Shown: positions 40,745 to 51,400 of the stretch, piece after piece
How positions within the stretch are numbered: the first letter of the stretch is position 1
How the letters are laid out: each line of letters starts with the position of its first letter
NCBI GenBank assembly: GCA_964467925.1
Contig: CAYXSX010000001.1
Location: forward strand, 628,049 to 692,048
Direction of reading: 5' to 3'
Length of the DNA stretch: 64,000 bases
From: CAYXSX01 sp964467925
Lineage (GTDB): Bacteria > Pseudomonadota > Alphaproteobacteria > Micavibrionales > Micavibrionaceae
The notes under the pieces: generated by a model
What the model was told of the DNA's origin: nothing
Seen by the model: only the letters and a program-made list of their open reading frames with translations
Database searches by the model: none
Made by a program: the position numbers and the translations under genes

Positions 40745-41302
40745 ATGAGAAAACTGTTTCTTTTGCGCCATGGTGAGGCCGACGTTTCCCCCGGCGGACA
40801 GGACAAAACCCGCCCCCTGACTCCCAAGGGGGGAGGAGACACGCTGGCGCTTGGTCCGGTGCTGAAATCCCGCCACGGCGCGCCGGAACTGGTGCTTTGT
40901 TCCAGCGCCACCCGCACGCAGCAAACCTGCCAAAACTTGCTTCAGGCTTTTGAGAACGACGCCGGACACGCCGATATTACGGTGCAGATATGCAACGAAT
41001 TATACAACGCGCCGCGCGGAGTTATTCTGGAGACCATACAAGCCGCCGCACCGCATTATCAATCCATGCTGGTGATAGGGCATAATCCGGGCCTTAACGA
41101 ACTGGCGCTTACCATGGCCGCAGAAGGCCCACCAACATTGATGAACCGCCTGATTGGGAGCGGGTTTATGCCGGGAACGCTCTGCGCGCTGGAATGTGCA
41201 TGTGAAAGCTGGAGCGAGTTATATGAGGGAAGCGCAACGATAACAGATTACCTAGCCCCGCTGGATTACAATAGCCCCGCCACCCCGGCGAGATGGACCT
41301 GA
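40745..41302 (+). CDS. sixA: SixA-type phosphohistidine phosphatase (histidine phosphatase superfamily)
   Basis: Removes phosphate from phosphohistidine, for example on Hpt domains; several Hpt-containing kinases in this window would be plausible targets. The 185 residues start MRKLFLLRHGEADVSPGGQD (catalytic RHG), then TRPLTPKGGGDTLALG, LVLCSSATRTQQTCQNL (second Arg), and LVIGHNPGLNELAL (second catalytic His), the SixA plan. A C-terminal extension of about 30 residues is unremarkable. Follows rnd in the same direction. Confidence 0.9.
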   Translation: MRKLFLLRHGEADVSPGGQDKTRPLTPKGGGDTLALGPVLKSRHGAPELVLCSSATRTQQTCQNLLQAFENDAGHADITVQICNELYNAPRGVILETIQAAAPHYQSMLVIGHNPGLNELALTMAAEGPPTLMNRLIGSGFMPGTLCALECACESWSELYEGSATITDYLAPLDYNSPATPARWT

Positions 41303-41338
41303 GGCCCCTTGCAACATCATATATAGAATTATTAAACC

Positions 41339-42985
41339 TTATTCAAAAAATAAGGGACCAACAGAGGAGGTAGATGCCGGTAAAGCAGGCGGCAGGAGGA
41401 CAGAATGCAAATACTTGCGATATCGTGAAATGTCGGAAGATAATGAGCGCATTCTAGTTATACTGTCCACCAGAGCTTCTTTGGGAGTTTGCCTACAGCC
41501 CTCTTCAATATTAAAAATTATGATTTTATCGTCATCCAGTGCAGCCGGATTTTCCCCTGCCCAGCTTTCTAACGCATCACAAAAGGAAGAAACACATTGC
41601 CCCAGCTCTTCATATGACTCCGCGTTTTCAAATCTTTTCTTCCATTCGCCGCCTGAAAATTCCTGCTCCGTACAAGACATTACTTGATGCAAACGTCCTA
41701 TAAATCGTTTTTTCGCCAAATCCAGATTTCTTACTAACGACCGCATTTGTATCGCCTTAGCAATCGCTTTCATAACTTCTTCCCCCAACCAATCAGAATG
41801 GCGTTCATTAACCTGCCCGCTATACGGATGCCTGCCGTTTGAAGAAACAAGCGCCCCAAAGTCTGTTTTCAAAGGAGTGTAGTATTTCCCAGAGCCGCCG
41901 TAATCATCATTATATTTCACGACGTTACCGAAACGTGAAAGCTGCAAAATTTTTGAATTCAGGAAAGGGCTTCCCTTAAAAAAACCATGGTAGTGGCACA
42001 GTAAAAAGATAACAAATAAATGCCCAAATTCGTGCGCCAGCAATCCGAGCGTATGAATGTCGTGATACGTTAAATAACCATCGTCACAAGCATTGTTAAT
42101 GCCGAAAATCAACCCCAGCGGTTTTACATCATACCCATCCGGACTTTCCCGTAGAAAAGCATGCATGGCGGATTGAAACAACCTGCCTTGCTTATCGGCT
42201 TTCGGCTCTTCGTTATAATCTTCTTCTGCAGGCTGAGGAATACCCCAGATATCGGCCATCTCCCGCATGAAAAAATTCACCATGAACTTTCTGTCCTCAC
42301 GGGATTTCATCAAGGGCGCATCAGTATCCGAACACTCCCCTTCCGTCAAAAAGGCGTCAAAAAGCCTCGCATAAACCGGATTGATAATAATGCGCCGGGA
42401 CAGTTCTTCTATGCAAGCCCTGTGATATGTTTTAATTTCCTCGGGAATATGAAGGGCGAAAACCAGCTTTTTATGCGCCTCTTCATTTGCTCTGGGATCG
42501 AAGCTGCCCCACTGCTCTAGAAAACCAAGAAACGCTAACTGCTGCTCTTCACTCATTGCTTGCAATTCAGCCAGCGTACTATGTTCATACAACAACATCG
42601 CCGCTTTTTCAGCTACGGTAATTAAATCAATATCGCCGCCTATTGTTAGAAAGTCACCTTTCTTTATAGACTCGAAAAATATATGCGGTGCAATTTCACT
42701 ATCGACAGCAAAAGGAACTTCATCATGGGGTATCTGTGTCAAATTCACCAAACCAGACATGAACTGCCTCTCTTCAGTCGCCAGTTTCGTATAAAAAGCT
42801 TCGGACGCAGAGGGAGATAGCGGCAATACGTTGAAAAGGAAGTGGCAAGGCCCTTGAGCGTGATCTATCAGGACAGCGCAAAAATCATCATATGTACCAA
42901 GGCCAGGCACCGAAGCACTTTTATGCCTCTCATACAAAACCCACAAAACGGCCTTAGAATATTGGAACGATATTTCTTTTGACAT
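41339..42985 (-). CDS. Unknown protein with HEFGH...NERHSD zinc-metallopeptidase motifs
   Basis: A 548-residue protein without signal peptide. The only recognisable feature is a zincin motif, LLAHEFGHLFVIF (His318-Glu319-His322), followed 72 residues later by VNERHSDWLGEEVMKAI. This parallels the NExxSD third-ligand motif of gluzincins such as the thermolysin group (Glu394, Asp398 here). The spacing and residues fit an active zinc site, but the rest matches no family I recognise. Many Cys are spread over the chain. It is visibly more AT-rich than its neighbours. It occupies the interval between sixA and hdaA, where ppk and ppx are usual in alphaproteobacteria. Probably acquired; possible toxin, effector or housekeeping peptidase. 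Confidence 0.6.
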   Translation of the reverse strand: MSKEISFQYSKAVLWVLYERHKSASVPGLGTYDDFCAVLIDHAQGPCHFLFNVLPLSPSASEAFYTKLATEERQFMSGLVNLTQIPHDEVPFAVDSEIAPHIFFESIKKGDFLTIGGDIDLITVAEKAAMLLYEHSTLAELQAMSEEQQLAFLGFLEQWGSFDPRANEEAHKKLVFALHIPEEIKTYHRACIEELSRRIIINPVYARLFDAFLTEGECSDTDAPLMKSREDRKFMVNFFMREMADIWGIPQPAEEDYNEEPKADKQGRLFQSAMHAFLRESPDGYDVKPLGLIFGINNACDDGYLTYHDIHTLGLLAHEFGHLFVIFLLCHYHGFFKGSPFLNSKILQLSRFGNVVKYNDDYGGSGKYYTPLKTDFGALVSSNGRHPYSGQVNERHSDWLGEEVMKAIAKAIQMRSLVRNLDLAKKRFIGRLHQVMSCTEQEFSGGEWKKRFENAESYEELGQCVSSFCDALESWAGENPAALDDDKIIIFNIEEGCRQTPKEALVDSITRMRSLSSDISRYRKYLHSVLLPPALPASTSSVGPLFFE

Positions 42986-43033
42986 AGCGTCTATTTAATT
43001 AAAAACAACAAATATGTCAAATAAAATTACATT

Positions 43034-43735
43034 TTAGGCACCATCGACTTGCATCGCGCTCAGAACATCACGCAATAGCGGGACGGTGATTTTGCGTTTT
43101 TGGGCGAGAGCGAGAGCGTCAGTTTTTGCGACAATGTCTCTTGCAGCGTCAAAAGACCGTTCCATCCGCGGCAAGATATAGGAAATTACGTCACTGGTCG
43201 CGCTGAGCTGACGATCGGCGAACAGTTTGATCAGCACGGAACCCAGCAGCATATCGTCTGGCGGCTTGATTTCGGCCAGCGGTGCGGCGCGAAAGCGTGA
43301 GGCGAGGTCAGCCACGACAAAGGGCACCTCGGTCGCCGTCATGCGCATCGTCACCATCATGGAGCGTTTTTCTTCCTTCAGGATGTTATATATATGAAAC
43401 AATGTCGCTTCTGCTTCTCTTTCACCCAGCCATGGATCGAGCCCGTCGATCAGAATATGCGGCCCGGCGGCGCAAATCTGCTCTGCGCTGCGTGAAACCA
43501 GCATTTCGGGACGAATGGCTTCGGCCTGCGCCCGTTCCCGCCATACCGCCGCAAGGTGCGATTTCCCGCTTGCCGCAGGGCCGGAGATGATGAGCAAGGG
43601 CGCGGGCCATTCGGGCCAGCGGTCAATCCACGCAACCGCGTCGCGGTTGCTTTGTGTCACCAGAAAATCATCGCGGGCCAGCGCGCTTCGCGCCGGAAGA
43701 TCAAAGGGTATTTGTTGTGGTGCCCGCAAAGCCAT
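43034..43735 (-). CDS. hdaA: DnaA regulatory inactivator HdaA
   Basis: AAA+ DnaA-related protein that, with the beta clamp, stimulates ATP hydrolysis by DnaA to prevent re-initiation. The 233 residues begin MALRAPQQIPFDLPARSALA, whose QIPFDLP is the clamp-binding motif. A degenerate Walker A, IISGPAASGKSHLAAVW, comes next, then ILIDGLDPWLGEREAEATLFHIYN (Walker B-like) and FRAAPLAEIKPPDDMLLGSVLIKLFADRQL. ATG 43735 was chosen because it starts at the clamp motif; a longer frame adds basic, unconserved residues. Follows perM by 16 bases in the same direction. Confidence 0.88.
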   Translation of the reverse strand: MALRAPQQIPFDLPARSALARDDFLVTQSNRDAVAWIDRWPEWPAPLLIISGPAASGKSHLAAVWRERAQAEAIRPEMLVSRSAEQICAAGPHILIDGLDPWLGEREAEATLFHIYNILKEEKRSMMVTMRMTATEVPFVVADLASRFRAAPLAEIKPPDDMLLGSVLIKLFADRQLSATSDVISYILPRMERSFDAARDIVAKTDALALAQKRKITVPLLRDVLSAMQVDGA

Positions 43736-43751
43736 GATCAAATCACCCCGC

Positions 43752-44885
43752 TTAACGCTTGCGCTTCGAAGGGCCGGATTTGGAGGCGGATTTCTTTTTA
43801 CCTGTGCCACTACCCTTATTGCTGCCCTTGTAAAGATCGCTTTCCTTATACCGCCCGACGCCGAACGCGGCCAGAACGCCGATTGCCGCGGCAACGGGCA
43901 CAGCCAGAAGCATGCCGACGATCCCGAACAGGCTGCCGCCCGCCAGCACGGCGAAAAACACCCAGAGCGGGTGCATGCCTACACTGCCACCCACCAATTT
44001 AGGCGTTAGGAAATTGCCCTCTATAATCTGGCCAGCGATAAACACACCCACAACCTGCGCCAGAAACACCCAATCGCCCGCCTGAAGCCAGGCCACGCCC
44101 GCGCTGACGATCAGCCCCAGCGTCGAGCCGACCATAGGGATGATAGAAATCAGTCCTGCGCCAAAACCGATCAGGAAACCGTATTTCAGGCCCAAGAGCG
44201 ACAGAGCCAGCGCATAACCAAAGGCGAGCACCAGCGCGACCGTAATCTGGCCGCGCACAAACCCGGCGATTTTGGTATTGATGCTTGAAAGCAAATCGGT
44301 AATCGTTTCTTTGTGCTGGCGCGGCAAAAGTCCTTCTCCCCATTTTAAAATCGCGGGCCATTCCTTCATCATGAAATAAGCCACAAGCGGAGCAATGACC
44401 GCAAGCATTACCAGCGCTCCGGCAAAATTGCCTAGCGCCTGTCCGCCTGCGGCGATCTTGCCCAAAATTGTGTTCCCCGCGTTAAGCGCCTGACCCGATT
44501 GCCCGCTTAACATTGCCTTTAAATCGACATCCGTTTGCTGGCCGATCCACCATTGCGCCTGATTGATATAAGGCTGCGCCAGATCGATAAGGCGCTCTAT
44601 GTATGCGGGAAGATTGTCGGAAACTTGCATGGTTTCACGCACGATCAGCGGCGCGGTCACGGCGATGATGGCGATGACAAAGGCGAAAAACAGCGTCAGA
44701 ATAAAAATGGCGGAAAGGTTGCGCGAAAACCCCGCCGCCGCCATTTTATTCAAGGTGGGATTGAGCAGGTAGGCAACCGCGATACCGACAATAAAGGGCG
44801 TTAAAATTGACTGGAGCAGGAAGACGAATCCCAAAAATGCGGCCAGAACCGCGAACCAGAATAAAACATGGAATCTAAACTGCAT
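43752..44885 (-). CDS. PerM/AI-2E family transporter
   Basis: Polytopic inner-membrane protein of the AI-2E/PerM exporter family; the substrate is not predictable. The 377 residues start MQFRFHVLFWFAVLAAFLGF and contain about eight membrane helices. The family blocks are LTPFIVGIAVAYLLNP, the long periplasmic helix around DNLPAYIERLIDLAQPYINQA, GFVRGQITVALVLAFGYA, GFGAGLISIIPMVGS and EGNFLTPKLVGGSVGMHPLWV. A very basic Ser/Lys/Gly tail (KGSGTGKKKSASKSGPSKRKR region) ends the protein. It lies 16 bases before the DUF2066 gene's stop and is followed by hdaA, a conserved alphaproteobacterial order. Confidence 0.9.
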   Translation of the reverse strand: MQFRFHVLFWFAVLAAFLGFVFLLQSILTPFIVGIAVAYLLNPTLNKMAAAGFSRNLSAIFILTLFFAFVIAIIAVTAPLIVRETMQVSDNLPAYIERLIDLAQPYINQAQWWIGQQTDVDLKAMLSGQSGQALNAGNTILGKIAAGGQALGNFAGALVMLAVIAPLVAYFMMKEWPAILKWGEGLLPRQHKETITDLLSSINTKIAGFVRGQITVALVLAFGYALALSLLGLKYGFLIGFGAGLISIIPMVGSTLGLIVSAGVAWLQAGDWVFLAQVVGVFIAGQIIEGNFLTPKLVGGSVGMHPLWVFFAVLAGGSLFGIVGMLLAVPVAAAIGVLAAFGVGRYKESDLYKGSNKGSGTGKKKSASKSGPSKRKR

Positions 44886-44901
44886 GGTTTTTTCCCAATA
44901 T

Positions 44902-46275
44902 TTAGCGCCAAATCCGTTTAAGCCACGGCTCGCGGCCCTCTTCCGGCTGGAGCTTTGGTTGCACTTCGCTTTCCTGCGGCGAAACCGGCTCGGCCAGACG
45001 CTCTTGCCCTTCATAGCCCTCAGCAGGCATTTCCTGCATCACACCTTCCTGAGACTCGTAATAAGCAGGCGGGTCGAAATCGATGTCTTCGGGTTTATAG
45101 CGGTTCAGGTACAGTTCGTACAAAAGCGTGGTGGCACTAGAACCATCGGAATCGAAGCCGATACGTGGCTGGGTGAGGGTTATATCCGCTTGGGCCAGCG
45201 CAAGGCGCAGGCGTTTTTCCGCGCCCTGAAAGATAAGTTCAACAATGGCATGATCGCGAGCGAGGTTCTGCAATTTTACTTCCTCCACTCCGCGCACAGC
45301 GGAAAGAACGGATTGCGTTTCCGCCCATTGATGAAGATTGCCGAAACGCACCTTGACCTGCATGCTGTTGCCCTGTTCCGGGCTGGCGACGGTTTGTGCC
45401 TTCCAGTCACGCTGGATGACACCGCGAACCTGTTCCACCGCACGGCTATAAAGCATGGACTTTGTCTCTCCCTCCAGCGGCTCTATATCGATCTGGTTAA
45501 CGTGCTCGGGGCGCAGGCCGTCTGTGCGGTATACATGAATGCTGAGCGCACCGCGGGCAGGATCGTCAGGGCCGTATACCGAAGCCAGATTGGCATCGGG
45601 CACGGCCAAAAGCATGATCGCCTCGCCCGCATTATAGCGCGCAAGCATGCGGCGGAGCGACGCCTCGTCATAAGTCAGCGCCGCATCGCCGCCGATGTCG
45701 TTTACATCTTCCAGATCGCCGATCGGCACGGCAATGGGAACGATACCGCGCAGGGAATCGGTACGCTTCCACGCCGCCATCCACGGATTTTGTTCGTCCC
45801 AAAGAACGGGCTGAACGCCGGCCTGATAAAAGGGCAAAACAAGCACGGGCTTGCTGGTCACATCGGTATAGCCCACACCCTGACCGCCGAAAAAGCGCCG
45901 CACTTCATCAGGGTCGAAGCGGAACGTATAGGTGGCAATATATTGAACGCGGGAGATTTTCTCGTCCGTAATCTCGAAATCCTTGATCATTGTGGAAATC
46001 GTGGTTGGGTCGGGCGCGACCGTGGACTGCGCCTGCCCTTCGGCGACCATTCGCCCTGCCAGAATGCCGAAGGCCGTGGCTTGTGCCTGCTCGAAGGCCA
46101 ACTGGCGCGCCTTGGCGGCGTCATCGGCCGTAACATCGACCGCTACTCCCTCCACCGTAAAAAGCGTATCGGCGGCGCGCGCGGGCACGCCAGCCCCCCC
46201 AAGCAGCAAAATCGCACAAAAAATTGCGCAAAGGACTGTACGGGCAAGGGGAAAATGCTTATAGAGTATGGCCAT
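44902..46275 (-). CDS. DUF2066 exported protein
   Basis: A 457-residue exported protein with an N-terminal signal peptide (VLCAIFCAILLLGGAGVPARA, cleaved near 35). The DUF2066 pattern is present: LFTVEGVAVDVTADDAAKARQLAFEQAQATAF, and ISRVQYIATYTFRFDPDEVRRFFGG. The second half is less conserved and ends in an acidic Glu/Pro-rich tail. Function is unknown; association with PerM, HdaA and purM is common in alphaproteobacteria. Divergent from purM with 58 bases between the starts. Confidence 0.85.
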   Translation of the reverse strand: MAILYKHFPLARTVLCAIFCAILLLGGAGVPARAADTLFTVEGVAVDVTADDAAKARQLAFEQAQATAFGILAGRMVAEGQAQSTVAPDPTTISTMIKDFEITDEKISRVQYIATYTFRFDPDEVRRFFGGQGVGYTDVTSKPVLVLPFYQAGVQPVLWDEQNPWMAAWKRTDSLRGIVPIAVPIGDLEDVNDIGGDAALTYDEASLRRMLARYNAGEAIMLLAVPDANLASVYGPDDPARGALSIHVYRTDGLRPEHVNQIDIEPLEGETKSMLYSRAVEQVRGVIQRDWKAQTVASPEQGNSMQVKVRFGNLHQWAETQSVLSAVRGVEEVKLQNLARDHAIVELIFQGAEKRLRLALAQADITLTQPRIGFDSDGSSATTLLYELYLNRYKPEDIDFDPPAYYESQEGVMQEMPAEGYEGQERLAEPVSPQESEVQPKLQPEEGREPWLKRIWR

Positions 46276-46333
46276 ATTGTTCTCTTTAATTATGAAGAGT
46301 CCATGTTATAGCGCCTTAAGAGTAAGATGCAAA

Positions 46334-47437
46334 ATGAAACCCGATCAAACAACGAAACAAAGTGCTTATAAAGAGGCCGGCGTCGATATAGACGAGGCCG
46401 CCGCCCTGATAGACCGGATCAAACCCCATGTCAAAAAGACCGAGCGCAGCGGCGTAATGTCCGGCCTTGGCGGGTTTGGCGCGTTATTCGACCTGCAGGA
46501 AACCGGAATTGAAGACCCCGTCATCGTTTCCGCCACGGACGGTGTGGGCACGAAGATCAAGATCGCCATCGAAACGGACAAGCATGACACGATCGGCATT
46601 GATTGTGTGGCCATGTGCGTGAACGACCTTGTGGTGCAAGGTGCGGAACCGCTGTTCTTCCTCGATTATTTTGCCTGCGGCAAGCTGGTAAACGATGTGG
46701 CCGAAAGCGTAATCGCCAGCGTGGCCGAAGGATGCCAGATGGCGGGATGCGCCCTGATCGGCGGGGAAACCGCAGAAATGCCGGGCCTTTATGCACCCGG
46801 CGATTACGACCTTGCAGGCTTTAGCGTCGGCGCGGTCAGCCGTTCACAGATGATCACCGGCGAAACTATTTCGGATGGCGACGTGATTCTGGGACTGGCC
46901 TCCAGCGGTGTGCATTCCAACGGCTTTTCGCTTGTAAGAAAGCTGGTCAAGGAAACCCAAGGCTTTACCTATGACAGCATTTCCCCCTTCCCCGACGGGC
47001 TTAGCCTTGGCGAATTATTGCTGATGCCCACGCGCATTTATGTACGCTCTTTGCTTGAGGCTTTCAAAATCAAGAACAGCGATGACAAGCCCGCCATCAA
47101 AGGGCTTGCGCATATCACAGGCGGCGGATTTATCGAGAATATTCCCCGCGTTCTGCCCGAGGACACCAAGGCCGTTCTGGATGCGACAAGCTGGGGGCTG
47201 CCGCCCATTTTCCATTGGCTGAAACAGATCGGCGGCCTGACGCATGACGATATGGTCACCACGCTGAATTGCGGGATCGGCATGGCCGTTGTCTGCGCCC
47301 CGCAACATGTGGACGCCATCGCCGCGTCGCTTAAAAACTCAGGCGAAAGCGTTTCGCGAATCGGGAAAATCGAAAAACGCAGCGAGGGTGAAGAGCCTAT
47401 CATCGTTAAAAACCTGGACAACGCATGGCAGGATTAG
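46334..47437 (+). CDS. purM: Phosphoribosylformylglycinamidine cyclo-ligase
   Basis: AIR synthetase, fifth step of purine synthesis (FGAM plus ATP to AIR). The 367-residue product contains YKEAGVDIDEAAALIDRIKP, GGFGALFDL, the ATP-binding SATDGVGTKIKIAIE, DCVAMCVNDLVVQGAEPLFFLDY, GGETAEMPGLY, LASSGVHSNGFSLVR, HITGGGFIENIPRVLP and a GIGMAVV block, all typical of PurM. ATG 46334 gives the usual N terminus; an upstream ATG frame starts inside the divergent gene's leader. purN overlaps its last 13 bases. Confidence 0.96.
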   Translation: MKPDQTTKQSAYKEAGVDIDEAAALIDRIKPHVKKTERSGVMSGLGGFGALFDLQETGIEDPVIVSATDGVGTKIKIAIETDKHDTIGIDCVAMCVNDLVVQGAEPLFFLDYFACGKLVNDVAESVIASVAEGCQMAGCALIGGETAEMPGLYAPGDYDLAGFSVGAVSRSQMITGETISDGDVILGLASSGVHSNGFSLVRKLVKETQGFTYDSISPFPDGLSLGELLLMPTRIYVRSLLEAFKIKNSDDKPAIKGLAHITGGGFIENIPRVLPEDTKAVLDATSWGLPPIFHWLKQIGGLTHDDMVTTLNCGIGMAVVCAPQHVDAIAASLKNSGESVSRIGKIEKRSEGEEPIIVKNLDNAWQD

Positions 47438-48048
47438 GTCGCGATATTCCCCTAAAGCTCGCGGTTTTTATTTCGGGCCGCGGCTCGAACATGCAGGCAC
47501 TTATTGATGCCTGCGCGGGTGAAGATTACCCCGCGAAAATTGAACTGGTTCTTTCCAACAAGGCGGATGCGGCGGGCATACAAAGGGCGCAAGAGGCCGG
47601 CCTTAAAACCGCAATCGTCAGCCACCGCGATTTCGAAAACCGTGCGGCGTTCGAACAAGCAATTCTCGATACGCTTGCCGATCACGAAATCGACCTCATT
47701 TGCCTTGCCGGATTTATGCGCATACTGAGCCCGCATTTCATAGAGAACTGGCCGGGCATGATTATCAATATCCACCCTTCTCTGCTGCCCGCTTATAAAG
47801 GGGTAGATACCCATGCGCGGGTGCTGGCCGATGGCGGCAAGGAATCTGGATGCAGTGTGCATTTCGTCGTGCCGGAAGTGGACGCCGGGGAAATTATCCT
47901 TCAGCGGCGGGTAGACGTTCTGGAGGGTGATACGCCGGAGACGCTGGCGGCGCGCATACTGGAGCAGGAACATATCGCCTATCCCGAGGCTGTACTGAAA
48001 ATCGCGCGGGGAGAGGTCAAGCCGCCGCCCAAAAACGCGGTTGAATAG
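47425..48048 (+). CDS. purN: Phosphoribosylglycinamide formyltransferase
   Basis: GAR transformylase (10-formyl-THF dependent), third step of purine synthesis. The 207 residues have KLAVFISGRGSNMQALIDAC, LVLSNKADAAGIQRA, LICLAGFMRILSPHFI, the catalytic Asn-His-Asp set in IINIHPSLLPAYKG (with D at GGKESGCSVHFVVPEVDAGEI) and QEHIAYPEAVLKIARGEV. Complete length. Starts inside purM (13-base overlap), so the two are coupled. The substrate-binding HPSLLPAYKG matches family PurN. Confidence 0.96.
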   Translation: MAGLGRDIPLKLAVFISGRGSNMQALIDACAGEDYPAKIELVLSNKADAAGIQRAQEAGLKTAIVSHRDFENRAAFEQAILDTLADHEIDLICLAGFMRILSPHFIENWPGMIINIHPSLLPAYKGVDTHARVLADGGKESGCSVHFVVPEVDAGEIILQRRVDVLEGDTPETLAARILEQEHIAYPEAVLKIARGEVKPPPKNAVE

Positions 48049-48111
48049 CGCGGCAATTACTTTTAGAATCTGTTTTATAAAATTCACATCCACAGTAAGG
48101 AAATACAATCA

Positions 48112-48255
48112 ATGGCCAGCTCCGAACCCGTCAAAGTAAGCCCGAAAGACCTTAAAAACGCACAAAGCTTTTACCACTCTTTCATTCAGGCCGGAAAATG
48201 GGGCATGATCGTCATTGCGTCGTTTCTCCTTCTGATGGCATTGATTTTCGTCTAG
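48112..48255 (+). CDS. aa3-type cytochrome c oxidase subunit IV
   Basis: A 47-residue single-helix protein of the alphaproteobacterial COX4 family, found bound to the aa3 oxidase of the respiratory chain. The sequence has a polar N terminus (VSPKDLKNAQSFYHSFIQAGKW) followed by one membrane helix (GMIVIASFLLLMALIFV) at the C terminus, the family plan. AAGGAAA lies about eleven bases before the ATG. Stands alone after purN; no other oxidase genes are nearby. Confidence 0.85.
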   Translation: MASSEPVKVSPKDLKNAQSFYHSFIQAGKWGMIVIASFLLLMALIFV

Positions 48256-48433
48256 TAAACGGCTTAAGGCTTTTACGCAAAGCCGTCCGCCAAGCTTTTC
48301 CTTAAGCTATTTCTGTATATAATAGTCAGAGTACAGGGCATGCGCATCAGCCGTGCCTACCATCATCACGAGCGGATAAGAATATTTGGGACAATCATAT
48401 AAAAATCGGGAGCATAAATCATATGGGCGCCAG

Positions 48434-51400
48434 ATGTTTATGGCGGGGCTTTTTGCCCTTGTTCTGTCCTGTTTTATCCTTCCCGCATTTCCGGCAAAGG
48501 CCCAGATTACCCCGACATCCCGCGCGATCCTGAGCGGCGAAGATGAAATCGTGCCGCTGGGGTCACATATTTACATTACCCCCGATCCGGAAAGAAAACT
48601 TAGTTATAACGTGGTGATCAACCGCCACCAAAGCAATACGCGCGGCATGCGCAAGGATCAGGAGATCATAAATCTGGGCGCGCCGCGTTCGCCCGTATGG
48701 CTGGTTTTCTCGGCGCTTAATAATTCCGGCACGCAAGACTGGGTTCTCGATTTCGGATCCATGTTCAACGGCCGCCTTGCCATGGTTCACAAGATACTGG
48801 TGCATAACCACACCACGGGCGAGACGTTTTCCCGCGTTCTGGAACAGGAAGGGCGGGAGGATAATCCACCGCAGGGGCCCGCCATTCCCATCAAGATTTC
48901 ACAGGATCAGCTCAATCTTTTCGTCGTGTTTTTTGAGGCCGAAGGAGGCCTGCCCTCGCTCATCGCGCCGCGTCTGGTGCGGCAGGATTATTACATGAAC
49001 AAGGCGGCCTCGCTGTCCCTTCCCGCCATGGTGACCTTTACGCTTCTTACATTAATCGCCGGGTTTTTTATCGCCGCGGCCCTGATTTCAAAACAGCCGT
49101 TTTACACGCTGCTGAGCGGTTACTTCCTGAGCGCCATCCTGCTTTATGCCGTCATTCAGAACCTGTTCTACGCCAGCCACCCTCTGCTTAACGATTCGCT
49201 CGCCATTATTTTTGCCGCGTTCATCCTTCTGGGATTGGCATCGGCGAAATACTTCCTCGGCATCCAGCAGGACGAACAGCAGGACCGTAAATTCCTTATG
49301 GCTTCGGGCGTATTTATTGCCGGCATCGCGCTGGCTAATATCATCCTTTGGAGTGCGGGAAACATCGCAGGCATGGGCGTTTTATTCGCGAGCGGCATCG
49401 CGGCCACCGGGCTTCTGGCCTATCTCGGTTTTGCGCAGGCCCAATACAGTAAGCTGCATGGCGTTCCGTTCGCTTTCGGGTGCATAGCGCTGGCGGGCGG
49501 CGGGCTCGTCAGCCTCGGGGCGGCATCGGGATTTATTGCCGTTACTCCGCTTACACTGCATGCTTTTTGGATCGGGCTTATTTTAGAGGGAATACTTTTC
49601 ATCAGCGCCGCACGGGTGAAGATCAAGACCGAGGAAGAGATCGAACGCCAGCGCGTAGAACGGGAAAGCCGCGAGGCGGAATCCCTCGCCCGGCTCAAAC
49701 AATCCAAAGAATCTGCGGACCAGTCCCGCCTGCTGCGTGTCATCGAGCGAGAGCGCGAATTGATGACCGAACTGCGCGAGCGGGAAATGCAGCGCACGGA
49801 AGAAATGCGCCGTGCCAAGGAACAGGCCGACGAGGCCAACCGCGCGAAATCCGCTTTCCTTGCGGTGGTGAGCCATGAAATTCGTACGCCCATGACGGGC
49901 TTGATGGGAATGATCCGCCTTTTGCTGGAAAGCAAAATGAACGCGCAGCAGCACGATTACATGCTGGCGATGCAAAAATCAGGCGATACGATGATGGCAC
50001 TGCTCAACGATATTCTGGATTTCGAGAAAATCGAAAGCGGGTCGATGGAGATGGAGAACGTCGATTTCGATCTGCCTAGGCTTGTGCAGGGCGTGGTCAC
50101 GCTTATGTCCGCACATGCGGGAGAAAAAAACCTGAGCCTGAGCGCCGATATTCAGGGTGACGTGCCGCGCTTTGTAAAGGGGGACCCCACACGCCTTCGC
50201 CAGATCCTCCTCAACCTCGTGAACAACGCGCTGAAATTCACGCATGAGGGCGGGGTGACTATCGCCCTGAAGGCGGAAAAAGTGGAAAACCTGCCCGCCG
50301 GAATCGAGGGAGATTTCGAGGTTTATTTCGCCGTCAAAGATACCGGGATCGGCATTTCTCAGGAAGCGCAGGACAAGCTTTTTACACCTTTCTCGCAAGC
50401 CGACAGCTCTATCTCGCGTAAATTCGGCGGCACGGGGCTGGGCCTTACTATTTGTAAGCGTCTGGTGGAAGCGATGGGCGGAGCGATTTCACTTGAAAGC
50501 AAGGAGGGTGTGGGCACGACATTCTCTTTCTCCCTCCTGATGGTCGAGGCACAAAAATCCGATGCGGATGAACGCGCGGCCCTCAAAGAACCAGCCCCGC
50601 AACAGGCCGATACCCCGGCACAAAAAATTCTGATCGTGGATGACAATGAAATGAACCGGAAAGTTCTGGAAGGTTTCCTGAACAAGGCGGGTCATATCGT
50701 CACCCATAGCGACAGCGCGGAAGAAGCATTAGAGCTATGCCGGAAAAAAACTTTCGACCTCATTTTCATGGACATTAATATGAACGGAATGAGCGGGGTT
50801 GAAGCCGCCCGCGCCCTTCGTGCCATGCCGCCGCCCGCAGGGGAGATTCCCATTATCGCACTGACCGGAAATGTGCGGGACGAGGACATCAAAACCTATT
50901 ATGCCGCCAACATTAACGGCTTCCTTGCCAAACCGATCGATCCTGACAAGCTTTCGGCCATCATCCATAACGCCCATAAAGGTATGTTCGAAAATCCACT
51001 GAACGGTACGAAAGAAGGTGATAAAAGCGGATTGCCGGCAATTGACGAAAACACAGATACGTTTGATCTGGCGCTGGAAGGAGACGGCAAGGCGGCAGAA
51101 AAGACGCCAAAGGCCGCAAAGAAAGTGCCGTTGGAGGAAGAAGAAACAGAACAGGATGAAAGCCTGTTTGATTGGGAGATGCTCGAAAGCCTGCTGGAAA
51201 GTCTTGGCGCGGACCAGTTAACGGGCCTGATCGACGGCTTTCTAGACAAGGCGAAAGAACTTATCGAAGCATTGGAAAAGGCGTCACAAAACCGTGACGC
51301 CGGAGCCGTTGTCGGGCGCTCTCATGAGCTCAAGGGCATGGCGGCAAATTTCGGTATGGCGCGGCTCAGCCAGTTGGCAAAAAAAATCGAACATGCCGCC

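Noticed and set aside
44884..46311. Plus-strand open frame of about 475 codons
   Set aside because: Antisense to the DUF2066 gene and composed of shadow sequence.
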